Part shown: positions 8,938 through 16,504 of the stretch, in pieces
How positions within the stretch are numbered: position 1 is the stretch's first letter
How the letters are laid out: each line of letters starts with the position of its first letter
NCBI GenBank assembly: GCA_044371005.1
Contig: JBILUL010000006.1
Span: forward strand, 9,938 to 73,937
Length of the DNA stretch: 64,000 nucleotides
From: UBA2402 sp044371005
GTDB lineage: Bacteria; Planctomycetota; Phycisphaerae; Phycisphaerales; UBA1924
Direction of reading: 5' to 3'
The notes under the pieces: model-generated
Seen by the model: only the letters and a program-made list of their open reading frames with translations
What the model was told of the DNA's origin: nothing
Database searches by the model: none
Made by a program: the position numbers and the translations under genes

Positions 8938-10146
8938 ATGAGCCTCACGACACGCACCGTGTTCGCTGCTATCCCCTTGACCCTCACCGCCGCGGCTTCC
9001 GCGCAGCTCCGCTACGACTTCACTGAAGTCACGCGTCTCGCTGCCGGCGCTCTGGCTGGTCAGAACGTCGACACGCCAGTCCCCGGCTTCGAACTGATCC
9101 TCATGAAGGACGGACAGGTCGTCTACAACGAAGCCTTCGGCATCATGGACATCGGACAGGTGGTCAACTGCGACTCAGCCTCGAAGACCGTCTCGGGCGC
9201 GGTCATCATGGCACTCGCCGATCAGTCCGCTTCCCCCTTCTCGCTCAATACCCGAGTCTCGCAGTACATCCCGGCGTTCTCGGGTGACAAGGCCAACATC
9301 ACCATCCGCCAGTGCTTCTCGCACACTTCCGGTCTCACCGAATCCAACGTCGAAGGCAACTCCAGCATCACGTTGCAGCAAGCCGCCCTCATCACCTCCA
9401 CATTCCCGCTCCAATACACCCCCGGCTCCGCCTTCTCCTACGGCGGCACCTCGATGCACACGGCCGGCGCCGTCGCTGAACTTGCTTCAGGCATGTCGTG
9501 GAACGCGCTCTTCACCCAGCGCCTTGCAACACCGCTGGGATTCACCCAGACCCAGTACGCACTCACCACCCCCACCAATCCCCGCATCGCGGGCGGATGC
9601 GTGAGCAATGCCCAGGAGTTCTCGCGGTTCATGGAAATGCTCCGCCGCGGCGGCGTGCACGAAGGCCAGCGCGTCCTCTCACCCCTTGCCGTCACCGCCA
9701 TGTTCACCCGCCAGACTGCTCAGAACATCCCGATTCTCAACTCGCCGCTCGAAGGCAGCGCGGACTACGGCGTGGGTGTCTGGCTTGATCAGCGCAACGC
9801 CAACGGCCAGCTCGTGGGCGCCCTCGCCGCGGGTGCACGAGGTTTCTCCAGCTGGATCGATTTCGATGATGGCATGGTCGGCTGCTTCGCCACCGAGTTC
9901 ACCCAGGCACAGAATGTCCTTGGCCTCTGCAACATGATCCGCGATGCCGCGCAGCGGAGTGTTCGCGTCGGCCCGGTCTGTTCCGCCGATTTCAATCGCG
10001 ATGGCGGGGTCGACGGCGCCGATGTCAGCGCCTTCTTCTTCTCGTGGGAACGCGGCGGCGACGGTGCCGATGTCAACGAAGACGGCGGCACCGATGGCGC
10101 CGACATCGAAGCCTTCTTCTCTGTATGGGAAGCTGGCGGCTGCTGA
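8938..10146 (+). CDS. Secreted serine hydrolase (beta-lactamase/PBP-like) with GC-type dockerin tail
   Basis: This exported protein of 402 residues has a signal peptide ending near ASAQ and a serine beta-lactamase/penicillin-binding-type hydrolase domain. The catalytic SxxK tetrad is S80-A-S-K83. The usual YxN position reads YGG and the usual third KTG/HxG box reads GARG, so substrate and activity are uncertain. The last 55 residues hold two Asp-rich loops (ADFNRDGGVDGADV and ADVNEDGGTDGADI), each followed by a FFxxWE helix, and the protein ends Gly-Gly-Cys. AGGAG lies about 7 nt before the ATG. The same tail recurs in three other proteins in this window. Confidence 0.88.
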   Translation: MSLTTRTVFAAIPLTLTAAASAQLRYDFTEVTRLAAGALAGQNVDTPVPGFELILMKDGQVVYNEAFGIMDIGQVVNCDSASKTVSGAVIMALADQSASPFSLNTRVSQYIPAFSGDKANITIRQCFSHTSGLTESNVEGNSSITLQQAALITSTFPLQYTPGSAFSYGGTSMHTAGAVAELASGMSWNALFTQRLATPLGFTQTQYALTTPTNPRIAGGCVSNAQEFSRFMEMLRRGGVHEGQRVLSPLAVTAMFTRQTAQNIPILNSPLEGSADYGVGVWLDQRNANGQLVGALAAGARGFSSWIDFDDGMVGCFATEFTQAQNVLGLCNMIRDAAQRSVRVGPVCSADFNRDGGVDGADVSAFFFSWERGGDGADVNEDGGTDGADIEAFFSVWEAGGC

Positions 10147-10160
10147 AATCGCCCTTCACC

Positions 10161-11633
10161 TCAGCCGCTGATGCAGACGTTCCGCGGCTCGGTGAAGAAC
10201 TTGATCGCCTCAGTCCCTCCCTCGCGGCCGACCCCACTCTGCCGCATGCCCCCGAAGGGCGTGCGAAGGTCGCGGACCATCCAGCAGTTCACCCAGATGA
10301 CGCCCGCGGCGAGCCGCCGCGTCATTTTTTGTACCCGCCCGACATCCCTGGCAAACAACGTCGCCGCCAACCCATACTGCGTGCCATTCGCGAGTTGCAA
10401 CGCCTCTTCGTCATCCTTGAACGTCTGCATCGTCACCACGGGCCCGAAGATCTCTTCCTGTTCCACGGTGCATGCAGGGTCAAGCCCGTCGATCACCGTG
10501 GGAGCGTAGAAGAATCCGCCGCGGCATCGCTGCGGTAGTGACTCCGGTGCCACGCACGCCCCGCCTGTGAGCACGCGCCCGCCCAGCGACCGAGCCATTT
10601 CCACCATCGAAGCCACCTTGTCGCGATGCTGCTGGCTCACCAGCGCGCCAAACTGCGTGGCCTTCTCCGCCGGATCGCCGATGCGCAAGGCCTTCGCCCC
10701 CGCCACGATTCCATCACGCACTTTCGCCGCGATCGATTCATGGACGAGCAGCCGCGAACCACACAGACAGATCTGCCCTTGATTGCGGAAGGCCGCACGA
10801 GTTGCCGTCGCAATCGCAGCGTCCAAGTCTGCATCCTCACAGATGATGAATGGGTTCTTTCCGCCAAGTTCAAGACTCACGCGCTTGAGCATGCCGCCCG
10901 CCTGTGCACCGATCCACTTGCCAACACCCGTGCTGCCGGTAAAGGTGATGGTCGGGATGTCCTTGTGTGTCACAATCGCTGCACCAGCACCCGCACCCGT
11001 TCCCTGCACGATGTTCAACACACCTGCCGGAATGCCCGCCTCGTTCGCAAGTGCCCCGAGCATCGATGCCGTCAGTGGTGTCACTTCACTCGGCTTGGCC
11101 ACCACCGTGTTGCCGGTGGCCAGTGCTGGCGCGAGCTTCCATGTGAGCAGATACAGAGGCAGGTTCCATGGTGAGATGCAACCGGCAACGCCGCGGGGGG
11201 AACGAAGTGTGTAGTTGGTCGCACGCACGCCGCCGGGAGTGCCCGCGCCATCGAAATCATGGAACTCGCCGCTGCCATGCTGCACGGCGTGCGCAAAGTA
11301 CCTGAAGTTCGCGGCACTGCGCGGGATATCCACCTCGAGCGCCGTGGCGATGGGCTTGCCGCTGTCCTTGCTCTCCGCCGCGGCGAGGGCTTCGAGATTC
11401 GCATCGATCAGATCGGCAAGACGGTCGAGTTTCGCCCCACGCTCCGAAGCACTGGTTGCGGCCCACGCCGGAAACGCCCGCGTCGCCGCGGCGACGGCGG
11501 CTTCGACATCCGCCGCGGAACCATCAGCCACCTGCGCGTACGCCTCGCCCGTTGCCGGCTCGATGCAGGGCAGATACTGACCGTTGGCCGGTGGCACCGA
11601 CTTGCCATCAATGAAGTGATCCAGACGCTGCAT
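10161..11633 (-). CDS. Aldehyde dehydrogenase, ALDH8/2-hydroxy- or 2-aminomuconate semialdehyde type
   Basis: This NAD(P)-dependent aldehyde dehydrogenase of 490 residues is of normal length. Catalytic residues are visible: Cys289 in NQGQICLCGSR, Glu255 in LELGGKN, and the oxyanion Asn in SPWNLPL. The C-terminal signature WVNCWMVRDLRTPFGG resembles the muconate-semialdehyde group (human ALDH8A1, bacterial AmnC/NbaE/XylG relatives) more than general ALDHs; this is recognition by motif only. It is the last gene of a three-gene minus-strand operon, 34 nt after the SDR gene. Oxidation of a ring-cleavage product in tryptophan or aromatic catabolism is likely, but the ring-opening enzymes are not in the window. 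AAAGGA precedes the ATG. Confidence 0.88.
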   Translation of the reverse strand: MQRLDHFIDGKSVPPANGQYLPCIEPATGEAYAQVADGSAADVEAAVAAATRAFPAWAATSASERGAKLDRLADLIDANLEALAAAESKDSGKPIATALEVDIPRSAANFRYFAHAVQHGSGEFHDFDGAGTPGGVRATNYTLRSPRGVAGCISPWNLPLYLLTWKLAPALATGNTVVAKPSEVTPLTASMLGALANEAGIPAGVLNIVQGTGAGAGAAIVTHKDIPTITFTGSTGVGKWIGAQAGGMLKRVSLELGGKNPFIICEDADLDAAIATATRAAFRNQGQICLCGSRLLVHESIAAKVRDGIVAGAKALRIGDPAEKATQFGALVSQQHRDKVASMVEMARSLGGRVLTGGACVAPESLPQRCRGGFFYAPTVIDGLDPACTVEQEEIFGPVVTMQTFKDDEEALQLANGTQYGLAATLFARDVGRVQKMTRRLAAGVIWVNCWMVRDLRTPFGGMRQSGVGREGGTEAIKFFTEPRNVCISG

Positions 11634-11667
11634 GCGGTCCTTTCACGGGTTCGAGCGATTCGACGAC

Positions 11668-12459
11668 TCAGAGGCAGCCCAGGCGACCGCCATCGACGGG
11701 AAGCTGAATGCCATTGACATACGCCGCGGCTGGGGATGCGAGGAATGCCACCGCCGCGGCGATCTCCTCGGACTTGCCCAACCTCCCCGCCGGAATCGCA
11801 CCAATCGCCTCAGCGCGAATCGAATCAATCGATTGCCCCGTCTTCGCGCTGCGGGCCTTGAAGAGCTCGCCCAGGCGATCCGTATCGGTGTAGCCGGGGA
11901 GCACGCTGTTGACAGTGATGCCGAACTTCGCGACTTCCTGCGAGAGCGTCTTGCCCCAGTTGCTCACCGCGGCACGCACGGCGTTCGAGAGCCCCAGGTT
12001 CGCGATGGGCTGCTTCACGCTGGTGCTGCTGATGTTGATCACGCGGCCATACCCGGCCTGCTTCATGCCCGGGAGCAGGGCCTGAGTGATCAAGTGGGCG
12101 GAGACCAGGAGCGAGTTGAAAGCTGAGCTGAGCTGCACGGCGGTCGCATCGGCCATCGGCCCCGACGGTGGTCCGCCGGTGTTGTTGATCAGGATGTGGT
12201 AGGTGCGGCCCGTCTCGGCAAGGTGGGCAGCGATCTTGGTGGCGACGGCTGCTGGGTCGGAGGTGTCCATCGCCAGGGTTGCGTGCTGCTGGTCGGTCGT
12301 TGAGGGGAGGCTCGCGAGGGCATCGGCGAGTCGTGCGGGGTCTCGCGAGACCAGGGTGATGCTGGCACCCATCGCCGCGAGCTCCGCGGCACATGCCCGG
12401 CCAATGCCGCTGCTTGCTCCGCAGACCAAAGCCATCTTGCCAGAAAGATCAATGTTCAT
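11668..12459 (-). CDS. SDR-family oxidoreductase, FabG-like with altered catalytic motif
   Basis: This 263-residue Rossmann protein has the cofactor loop GASSGIGRA, the NNTGG segment and the family C-terminus PVDGGRLGCL. The serine region ISSTSVKQPIANLGL is followed by SNAVRAAV where classical SDRs have YxxxK, so Tyr and Lys are replaced by Ser/Leu and Arg/Val. This substitution is shared by a known subgroup of 3-oxoacyl-reductase-like SDRs without the standard tetrad, so it is not a damaged gene. The start is the ATG directly before NIDLSGK; an in-frame ATG seven codons earlier is possible but would almost touch the upstream gene. It is the middle gene of the transporter-SDR-ALDH operon, and its substrate is unknown. 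Confidence 0.85.
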   Translation of the reverse strand: MNIDLSGKMALVCGASSGIGRACAAELAAMGASITLVSRDPARLADALASLPSTTDQQHATLAMDTSDPAAVATKIAAHLAETGRTYHILINNTGGPPSGPMADATAVQLSSAFNSLLVSAHLITQALLPGMKQAGYGRVINISSTSVKQPIANLGLSNAVRAAVSNWGKTLSQEVAKFGITVNSVLPGYTDTDRLGELFKARSAKTGQSIDSIRAEAIGAIPAGRLGKSEEIAAAVAFLASPAAAYVNGIQLPVDGGRLGCL

Positions 12460-12483
12460 GCCCCCAGCGTATGGGGCCACCCA

Positions 12484-13512
12484 TCAATCTGGCGGAGCCC
12501 CGCCGATGTCCGCCGCTTGCTCGGCACGACGGCGGCGATCGGCACTCCACTGGGCATGGAGGATGACGCCAGCCCCGGCCACCGCAACCAGACCGAACCC
12601 CCACTGCACGCGGGTGAGCTGCTCACCGAAGATGATCATGGAGCAGAAGGAGACGGTGATGGGCTGGAGTTGCACGACGGAGTTGGCAACGGCCAGGCCA
12701 AGCCGCTGGATGGCGAGGAAGTAGAAGGTGTGCCCCATGCCGATGCCGATGATGGCAGACAAGAGCAGGAGGCCGAATCGAATGCCGGGAGTCTGGAGCC
12801 ACCCTTGCGCGCCTTCTGGAACCTTGAGCAGTTCGAGGGCTTGGAGTCCGTGGTCCTTGCCCATGATGATCATGAGGGTGACCAGGGCGAGTGCGGTGTA
12901 CTGGCTGACTGCCGCGAACGCCAGGAGTGGGTTCATGCCGTGCATGAGCTTGCGAACGCTCAGTGCATAGATGGCGTAGCTCGCACCTGCGAGGATCGAG
13001 ATGCCGGCTCCGGCGAGCGTGGCGGATCCGAATCCGCCGGGCTTGAAATAGAGCGTGAGGCCGGTGCCGCCCAGCACCATGAGCAGGCCGATGATGTAGC
13101 CGGGCGTGCGAATCACGCGGCGTTCCGCAGCGAACATGATCGCGGCACCGACGGTGACGAAAACCACCTGACTGCGAAGCGAGAAGGCCATCAGCCCCGG
13201 ATCAATCAGGTATGGGGCCACGCCGAAGCAGTGCTGGCCGATGGCGTTGAAGATGGATGGGATGAGCGCGGCCTTCCAGATGCCCGCGGGCACCTTCCCC
13301 TTGCGGTAGGCCCAGAGAAGTGCGGGCGCCCACATGAGTGCGCTGAAGCCGTAGCGCCACCCGTTGGCGTTGTAGTAGTCGATGTCGTGCGAGAAGAACT
13401 TGAGGAAGAGGGGGATGCTCGTCCAGCCCAGGAGGGTCGACACGATGGTGACGATGCCCAGGGAAAGTCCGGTTTTCTCGCTGGAAGCCGCGGCTGCGGG
13501 CACGCGGTTCAA
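12484..13512 (-). CDS. EamA/DMT-family transporter
   Basis: This 342-residue inner-membrane protein has about ten hydrophobic segments arranged as two five-helix EamA repeats, typical of drug/metabolite transporters. Examples are VTIVSTLLGWTSIPLF at the N-terminus and FGLLLLSAIIGIGMGH near residue 250. A TTG start is chosen because GAGG lies 7 nt upstream. It is the first gene of a minus-strand operon with the SDR and ALDH, so it may import or export the substrate or product of that pathway (inference). Confidence 0.88.
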   Translation of the reverse strand: MNRVPAAAASSEKTGLSLGIVTIVSTLLGWTSIPLFLKFFSHDIDYYNANGWRYGFSALMWAPALLWAYRKGKVPAGIWKAALIPSIFNAIGQHCFGVAPYLIDPGLMAFSLRSQVVFVTVGAAIMFAAERRVIRTPGYIIGLLMVLGGTGLTLYFKPGGFGSATLAGAGISILAGASYAIYALSVRKLMHGMNPLLAFAAVSQYTALALVTLMIIMGKDHGLQALELLKVPEGAQGWLQTPGIRFGLLLLSAIIGIGMGHTFYFLAIQRLGLAVANSVVQLQPITVSFCSMIIFGEQLTRVQWGFGLVAVAGAGVILHAQWSADRRRRAEQAADIGGAPPD

Positions 13513-13857
13513 CGGAGCGCCTCGAAGAACGCTTCGTTGATGTTCGCACTACCACACCGCTGTTGAAACACCGACACGGTTATCCCTTTCACGATCGAGC
13601 TGTCTGCCGCGAGAAGGGCGATTGTAGCGGAGTGGTCGGTGAGGGTCGGGAGGAGGCGTTGATGATGAGCCGCGGGGTGTGGCGGGCGAAGCCGGGTCCG
13701 GGCGCGGGTGCTCGGGTTGTTTCGCCGCGGCAGGCGAAACGTCAGTCGTCCGAGAACGCGACTTTCTGGTTGGAGGCTCGTTGCTAGAATACGGTCTGTA
13801 GGCGGTGCGACTGCCGCACCGTGCTGAGCGAGCGAGACCTTGAGAGGGAGAAATTAC
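13513..13857. other. Divergent intergenic region with weak promoter candidate
   Basis: This 345-bp gap separates two divergently transcribed genes and contains no plausible ORF. A TAGAAT hexamer at 13785-13790, about 68 nt before the ATG of the plus-strand gene, could be a -10 box. No good -35 match sits 16-18 nt upstream of it. The leftward operon should also start here, but I see no clear promoter for it. Confidence 0.35.
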
Positions 13858-15591
13858 ATGTCGAATTCTGTTCACTCGGTGGCGGCGCGTCTGTCCGGGG
13901 TTGCTCGTTGGTCGCGTGCCGCGGCGGTGCTGTGCCTGATGGCGGGAGCCACTTCGCTCGCGCAGGCGCAGGTGCACGTCAGCGTTGCGTTTCGTCCGCA
14001 GGTGATCAGCTTCTCTCCGTTGGGCTCGCCCGTCTATGTGCTGTTCGCAGATGTGTCGGCTTCGGGCTTCAATGATGACGGCAATGTCGGCAACTCGGTG
14101 GTGATCACCTCGGGGTCGGGGGCCTTCAGTGCGCACACGGAGCCGGGTCTTGGAAGCGGTGGAAGCAGTTCGGCTGGCTTCGCGTCAGTGCTCGATCTGT
14201 CCGATGGCATCAACGACTCGGGCACCTGGACAATGTCGATCACCGATGGCGACCTTGGAACCACGAGTCAGTACACGATGTCGATCACCACGGCGGGCAT
14301 CGATGCGGATTACCTGCGTCCGATCATTCTGGATGTGACGCCTGACTCGGCGATTCCCGCTTCACCCTCCTTCAACTTCAGCATTGATCCCGCGGCGAAC
14401 TTTGATGCCGAGTACACCGCGGCATCCGCCGCGATGTTTGCGAACAATCCCAGCAACAGCGTCTTCAGCCCAGTCGTTTACCCGACGGATACGAGCTGGA
14501 CGCCCGATGGCCCGCTGGCCGACGACAACTACCTGCTGTATGTCGCGTTCACGAACTTCGACTGCCCGCAGTGGCTCGTGGAAGCATCGTACCCCGAGCA
14601 GGTTGATGGCCCGGCCGTGCTTGAGACGTTCAACACGAGCGTCTACGTGATGACCGAGTCGCAGGCTCCCAACCTCGCCGTTGGCAATGCCAACCCGTAT
14701 CAGGTCGATGTGTCGTTCTCTCCTGATGTGATCAGTTTCTCACCGACGGATCCGGATCTGTACATTCTGAGCATCAACCTGAACGCCACCGGGTTCGTTG
14801 ATGAACTCAACGAGGATAACTTCGTCCGCCTCGAATCAAACGATGGACTCTTCAGCGGCGATATCTACCCCGCACGTGGCTCGGGCAGCGGGACTGCCGG
14901 CTCGGCGGGCATGCTCTCCGACGAACACCTCGCCTTCGTCATCAACAACGGCGCGGGCTGGACGCTCCGCATTACCGATGGCACCACCCTGCAGACGCAT
15001 GAGTACTCGGTGAACATCTCAACCCCCGGTTTCCCCGATGATCTGATCCGCGCCATCGGGCTGCTCACCGAGCCCAACTCGGAGATCTCCGAAACCCCGA
15101 CCTTTGATTTCTCGCTGCTTGAAGCGCAGTCGCCCGAGTACGAATACACCTACGCCTTCGCCTTCCTGATCGGCGCAGAACCCAACAACTTCGTGTCCTC
15201 CCCTGCGCTCTCTGTGAGCGATCGGAACTGGACACCTGATTCCCTCCTGATTCCCGACTCGTACATCGTCGTGATCGGCATGTTGAACGACAATGTCGAC
15301 CCGCAGCTCTTCGTCACCTCCAACCCCTCGGGCAACACCCCCGGCGCACCCCCGGTGAACCTCAACCACACGGTGAGAAGTGCTACCTATGCCCAGCGCA
15401 GCGGCCTGACCGTCTCCTCCTACTGCCCCGCCGACTTCAACCTCGATGGCGGCGTGGACGGCTCCGATGTCTCCTCGTTCTTCGAGAGCTGGGAAGCCGG
15501 CGACAGCCTGGCTGATGTGAATCGCGACGGCGGCGTTGATGGCAGCGACATCGATACGTTCTTCACGGCGTGGGAAGCCGGCGGCTGCTGA
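13858..15591 (+). CDS. Secreted protein of unknown function with internal duplication and GC-type dockerin tail
   Basis: This 577-residue exported protein has a signal peptide ending near AQAQ. I do not recognise the main domain. It is built from two repeats of about 230 residues: the first begins VHVSVAFRPQVISFSP and the second YQVDVSFSPDVISFSP, and both later contain WT(M/L)(S/R)ITDG and a DxxWTPD block. The tail has the two Asp-rich loops DFNLDGGVDGSDV and DVNRDGGVDGSDI with FFxxWEAG helices and ends Gly-Gly-Cys. The ATG is preceded by AGAGGGAG at good spacing; an in-frame TTG six codons earlier is less likely. Many Thr, Ser, Asn and Gly residues and few Lys fit an extracellular beta-rich fold. 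Confidence 0.75.
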   Translation: MSNSVHSVAARLSGVARWSRAAAVLCLMAGATSLAQAQVHVSVAFRPQVISFSPLGSPVYVLFADVSASGFNDDGNVGNSVVITSGSGAFSAHTEPGLGSGGSSSAGFASVLDLSDGINDSGTWTMSITDGDLGTTSQYTMSITTAGIDADYLRPIILDVTPDSAIPASPSFNFSIDPAANFDAEYTAASAAMFANNPSNSVFSPVVYPTDTSWTPDGPLADDNYLLYVAFTNFDCPQWLVEASYPEQVDGPAVLETFNTSVYVMTESQAPNLAVGNANPYQVDVSFSPDVISFSPTDPDLYILSINLNATGFVDELNEDNFVRLESNDGLFSGDIYPARGSGSGTAGSAGMLSDEHLAFVINNGAGWTLRITDGTTLQTHEYSVNISTPGFPDDLIRAIGLLTEPNSEISETPTFDFSLLEAQSPEYEYTYAFAFLIGAEPNNFVSSPALSVSDRNWTPDSLLIPDSYIVVIGMLNDNVDPQLFVTSNPSGNTPGAPPVNLNHTVRSATYAQRSGLTVSSYCPADFNLDGGVDGSDVSSFFESWEAGDSLADVNRDGGVDGSDIDTFFTAWEAGGC

Positions 15592-15629
15592 GAAGCTGAA
15601 CGCCACTCGTGACCTGTGACCAAGTCAGT

Positions 15630-15666
15630 ACCAACGCGGCAGCGACCCTGCCGCGTTGGTATTCTT
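15630..15666 (+). terminator. Intrinsic terminator after the duplicated secreted protein
   Basis: A 13-bp perfect stem (ACCAACGCGGCAG/CTGCCGCGTTGGT) with a CGACC loop is followed by ATTCTT. It starts 38 nt after the stop codon. The T-run is short, but the stem is strong. Confidence 0.75.
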
Positions 15667-15719
15667 GCGCCCAGGAAGACCCGCTCCTCATTCCCCACCA
15701 CTCCCACCTTCGCGTTCGC

Positions 15720-16070
15720 GTGGCAACCGACTCATCCAACCTCCCCACCTTCGAAGAACTGCGAACCCGCTTCGCCTGGACTCCCGTGCAGAGTACCCGC
15801 GGGTGCCCGGGCCGATACGTGCTCGCCGAACCTCTGGCGCACCTGACGCCCGAACAGCTGCTCGCCACGCCCGGCCCCTTCCCCCGCACCACCTCCGCCG
15901 CGGCACGCGACCCGATGATCCTCGTGAAACTCATCGGTGGCGGCCTTCTCACCTACGAACACGCAGATGGAACATTCCTGCACACGCTGGCGGACGAGGC
16001 TGGCTGGGAACGCAAGCTGGTGCAACTGGGGCTGTCGGAACCCCGCTGCGAACCAAAGACTTCGTCGTAA
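15720..16070 (+). CDS. Small hypothetical protein
   Basis: This is a predicted soluble protein of about 116 residues with the recognisable start LPTFEELRTRFAWTP, then a CPGRYVL segment and a C-terminal part rich in LVKLIGGGLLTYEHADG. No signal peptide or membrane segment is seen and I do not recognise the family. The start is uncertain: a GTG before ATDSSNLP gives a sensible N-terminus, whereas the longer frame would begin upstream inside the terminator hairpin. No clear ribosome binding site precedes it. Codon composition resembles neighbouring genes, which supports it being real. Confidence 0.5.
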   Translation: MATDSSNLPTFEELRTRFAWTPVQSTRGCPGRYVLAEPLAHLTPEQLLATPGPFPRTTSAAARDPMILVKLIGGGLLTYEHADGTFLHTLADEAGWERKLVQLGLSEPRCEPKTSS

Positions 16071-16118
16071 CCACCACGCGCGTGCAAATCACCCAACGCA
16101 CCAACCACGCCCACACCC

Positions 16119-16217
16119 GGTGCTGAAGGCACCATGTTCAGTAGCCGGTGGCAAGCAGCGCTTCGCTGCGCGGCCACCGGTAGATGGCGTACACGTTGAT
16201 GGCCCCTGAAGGGGGCC
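16119..16217 (+). repeat. Three-hairpin intergenic repeat, copy A
   Basis: Three stem-loops lie in a row: GGTGC-TGAAG-GCACC (16119-16133), CCGGTGGC...GCCACCGG (16145-16180) with a nested GCAGCG/CGCTGC stem, and GGCCCC-TGAAG-GGGGCC (16201-16217). The same order, spacing (11-13 nt then 20-22 nt) and TAGCCGGTGG core recur on the opposite strand near 25.8 kb. It resembles the REP-like or mobile palindromic units common in planctomycete intergenic DNA. Confidence 0.7.
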
Positions 16218-16281
16218 GGTTGGCAGCGACTCTGGGCGTGCATCGCATCGAACACGCCCAACAGGCGTGCCACGGCGATGA

Positions 16282-16476
16282 CTAAGATTAGGGAGACGGG
16301 ATCAGCCAACCCTTCTACGGCCGATTCAACGAAAGCGAGTAGCGACTCATGCCAGGTACGGGTACTCCGCAGAAGTGAACTTCTCGGTTTCCTGTCCGGC
16401 TGACTTCAACGCCGATGGCGGCATCGCCGTCCAAGACTTCGAAGCGTTCTTTGAGCGTTGGGAGAACGGATGCTGA
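16282..16476 (+). pseudogene. Remnant of a secreted GC-type dockerin protein
   Basis: An open frame without a start codon ends in ARYGYSAEVNFSVSC, then a single Asp-rich loop (ADFNADGGIAVQDF), a FFERWE helix and a terminal Asn-Gly-Cys stop. Complete tails in this genome have two loops, so this is one half with the body of the protein missing. The downstream FG-GAP gene begins 28 nt after the stop. It is most likely the leftover end of a deleted gene, perhaps by recombination between dockerin tails. Confidence 0.65.
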
Positions 16477-16504
16477 GGCAGAACTTCAGCAAAGGATACT
16501 TGCA

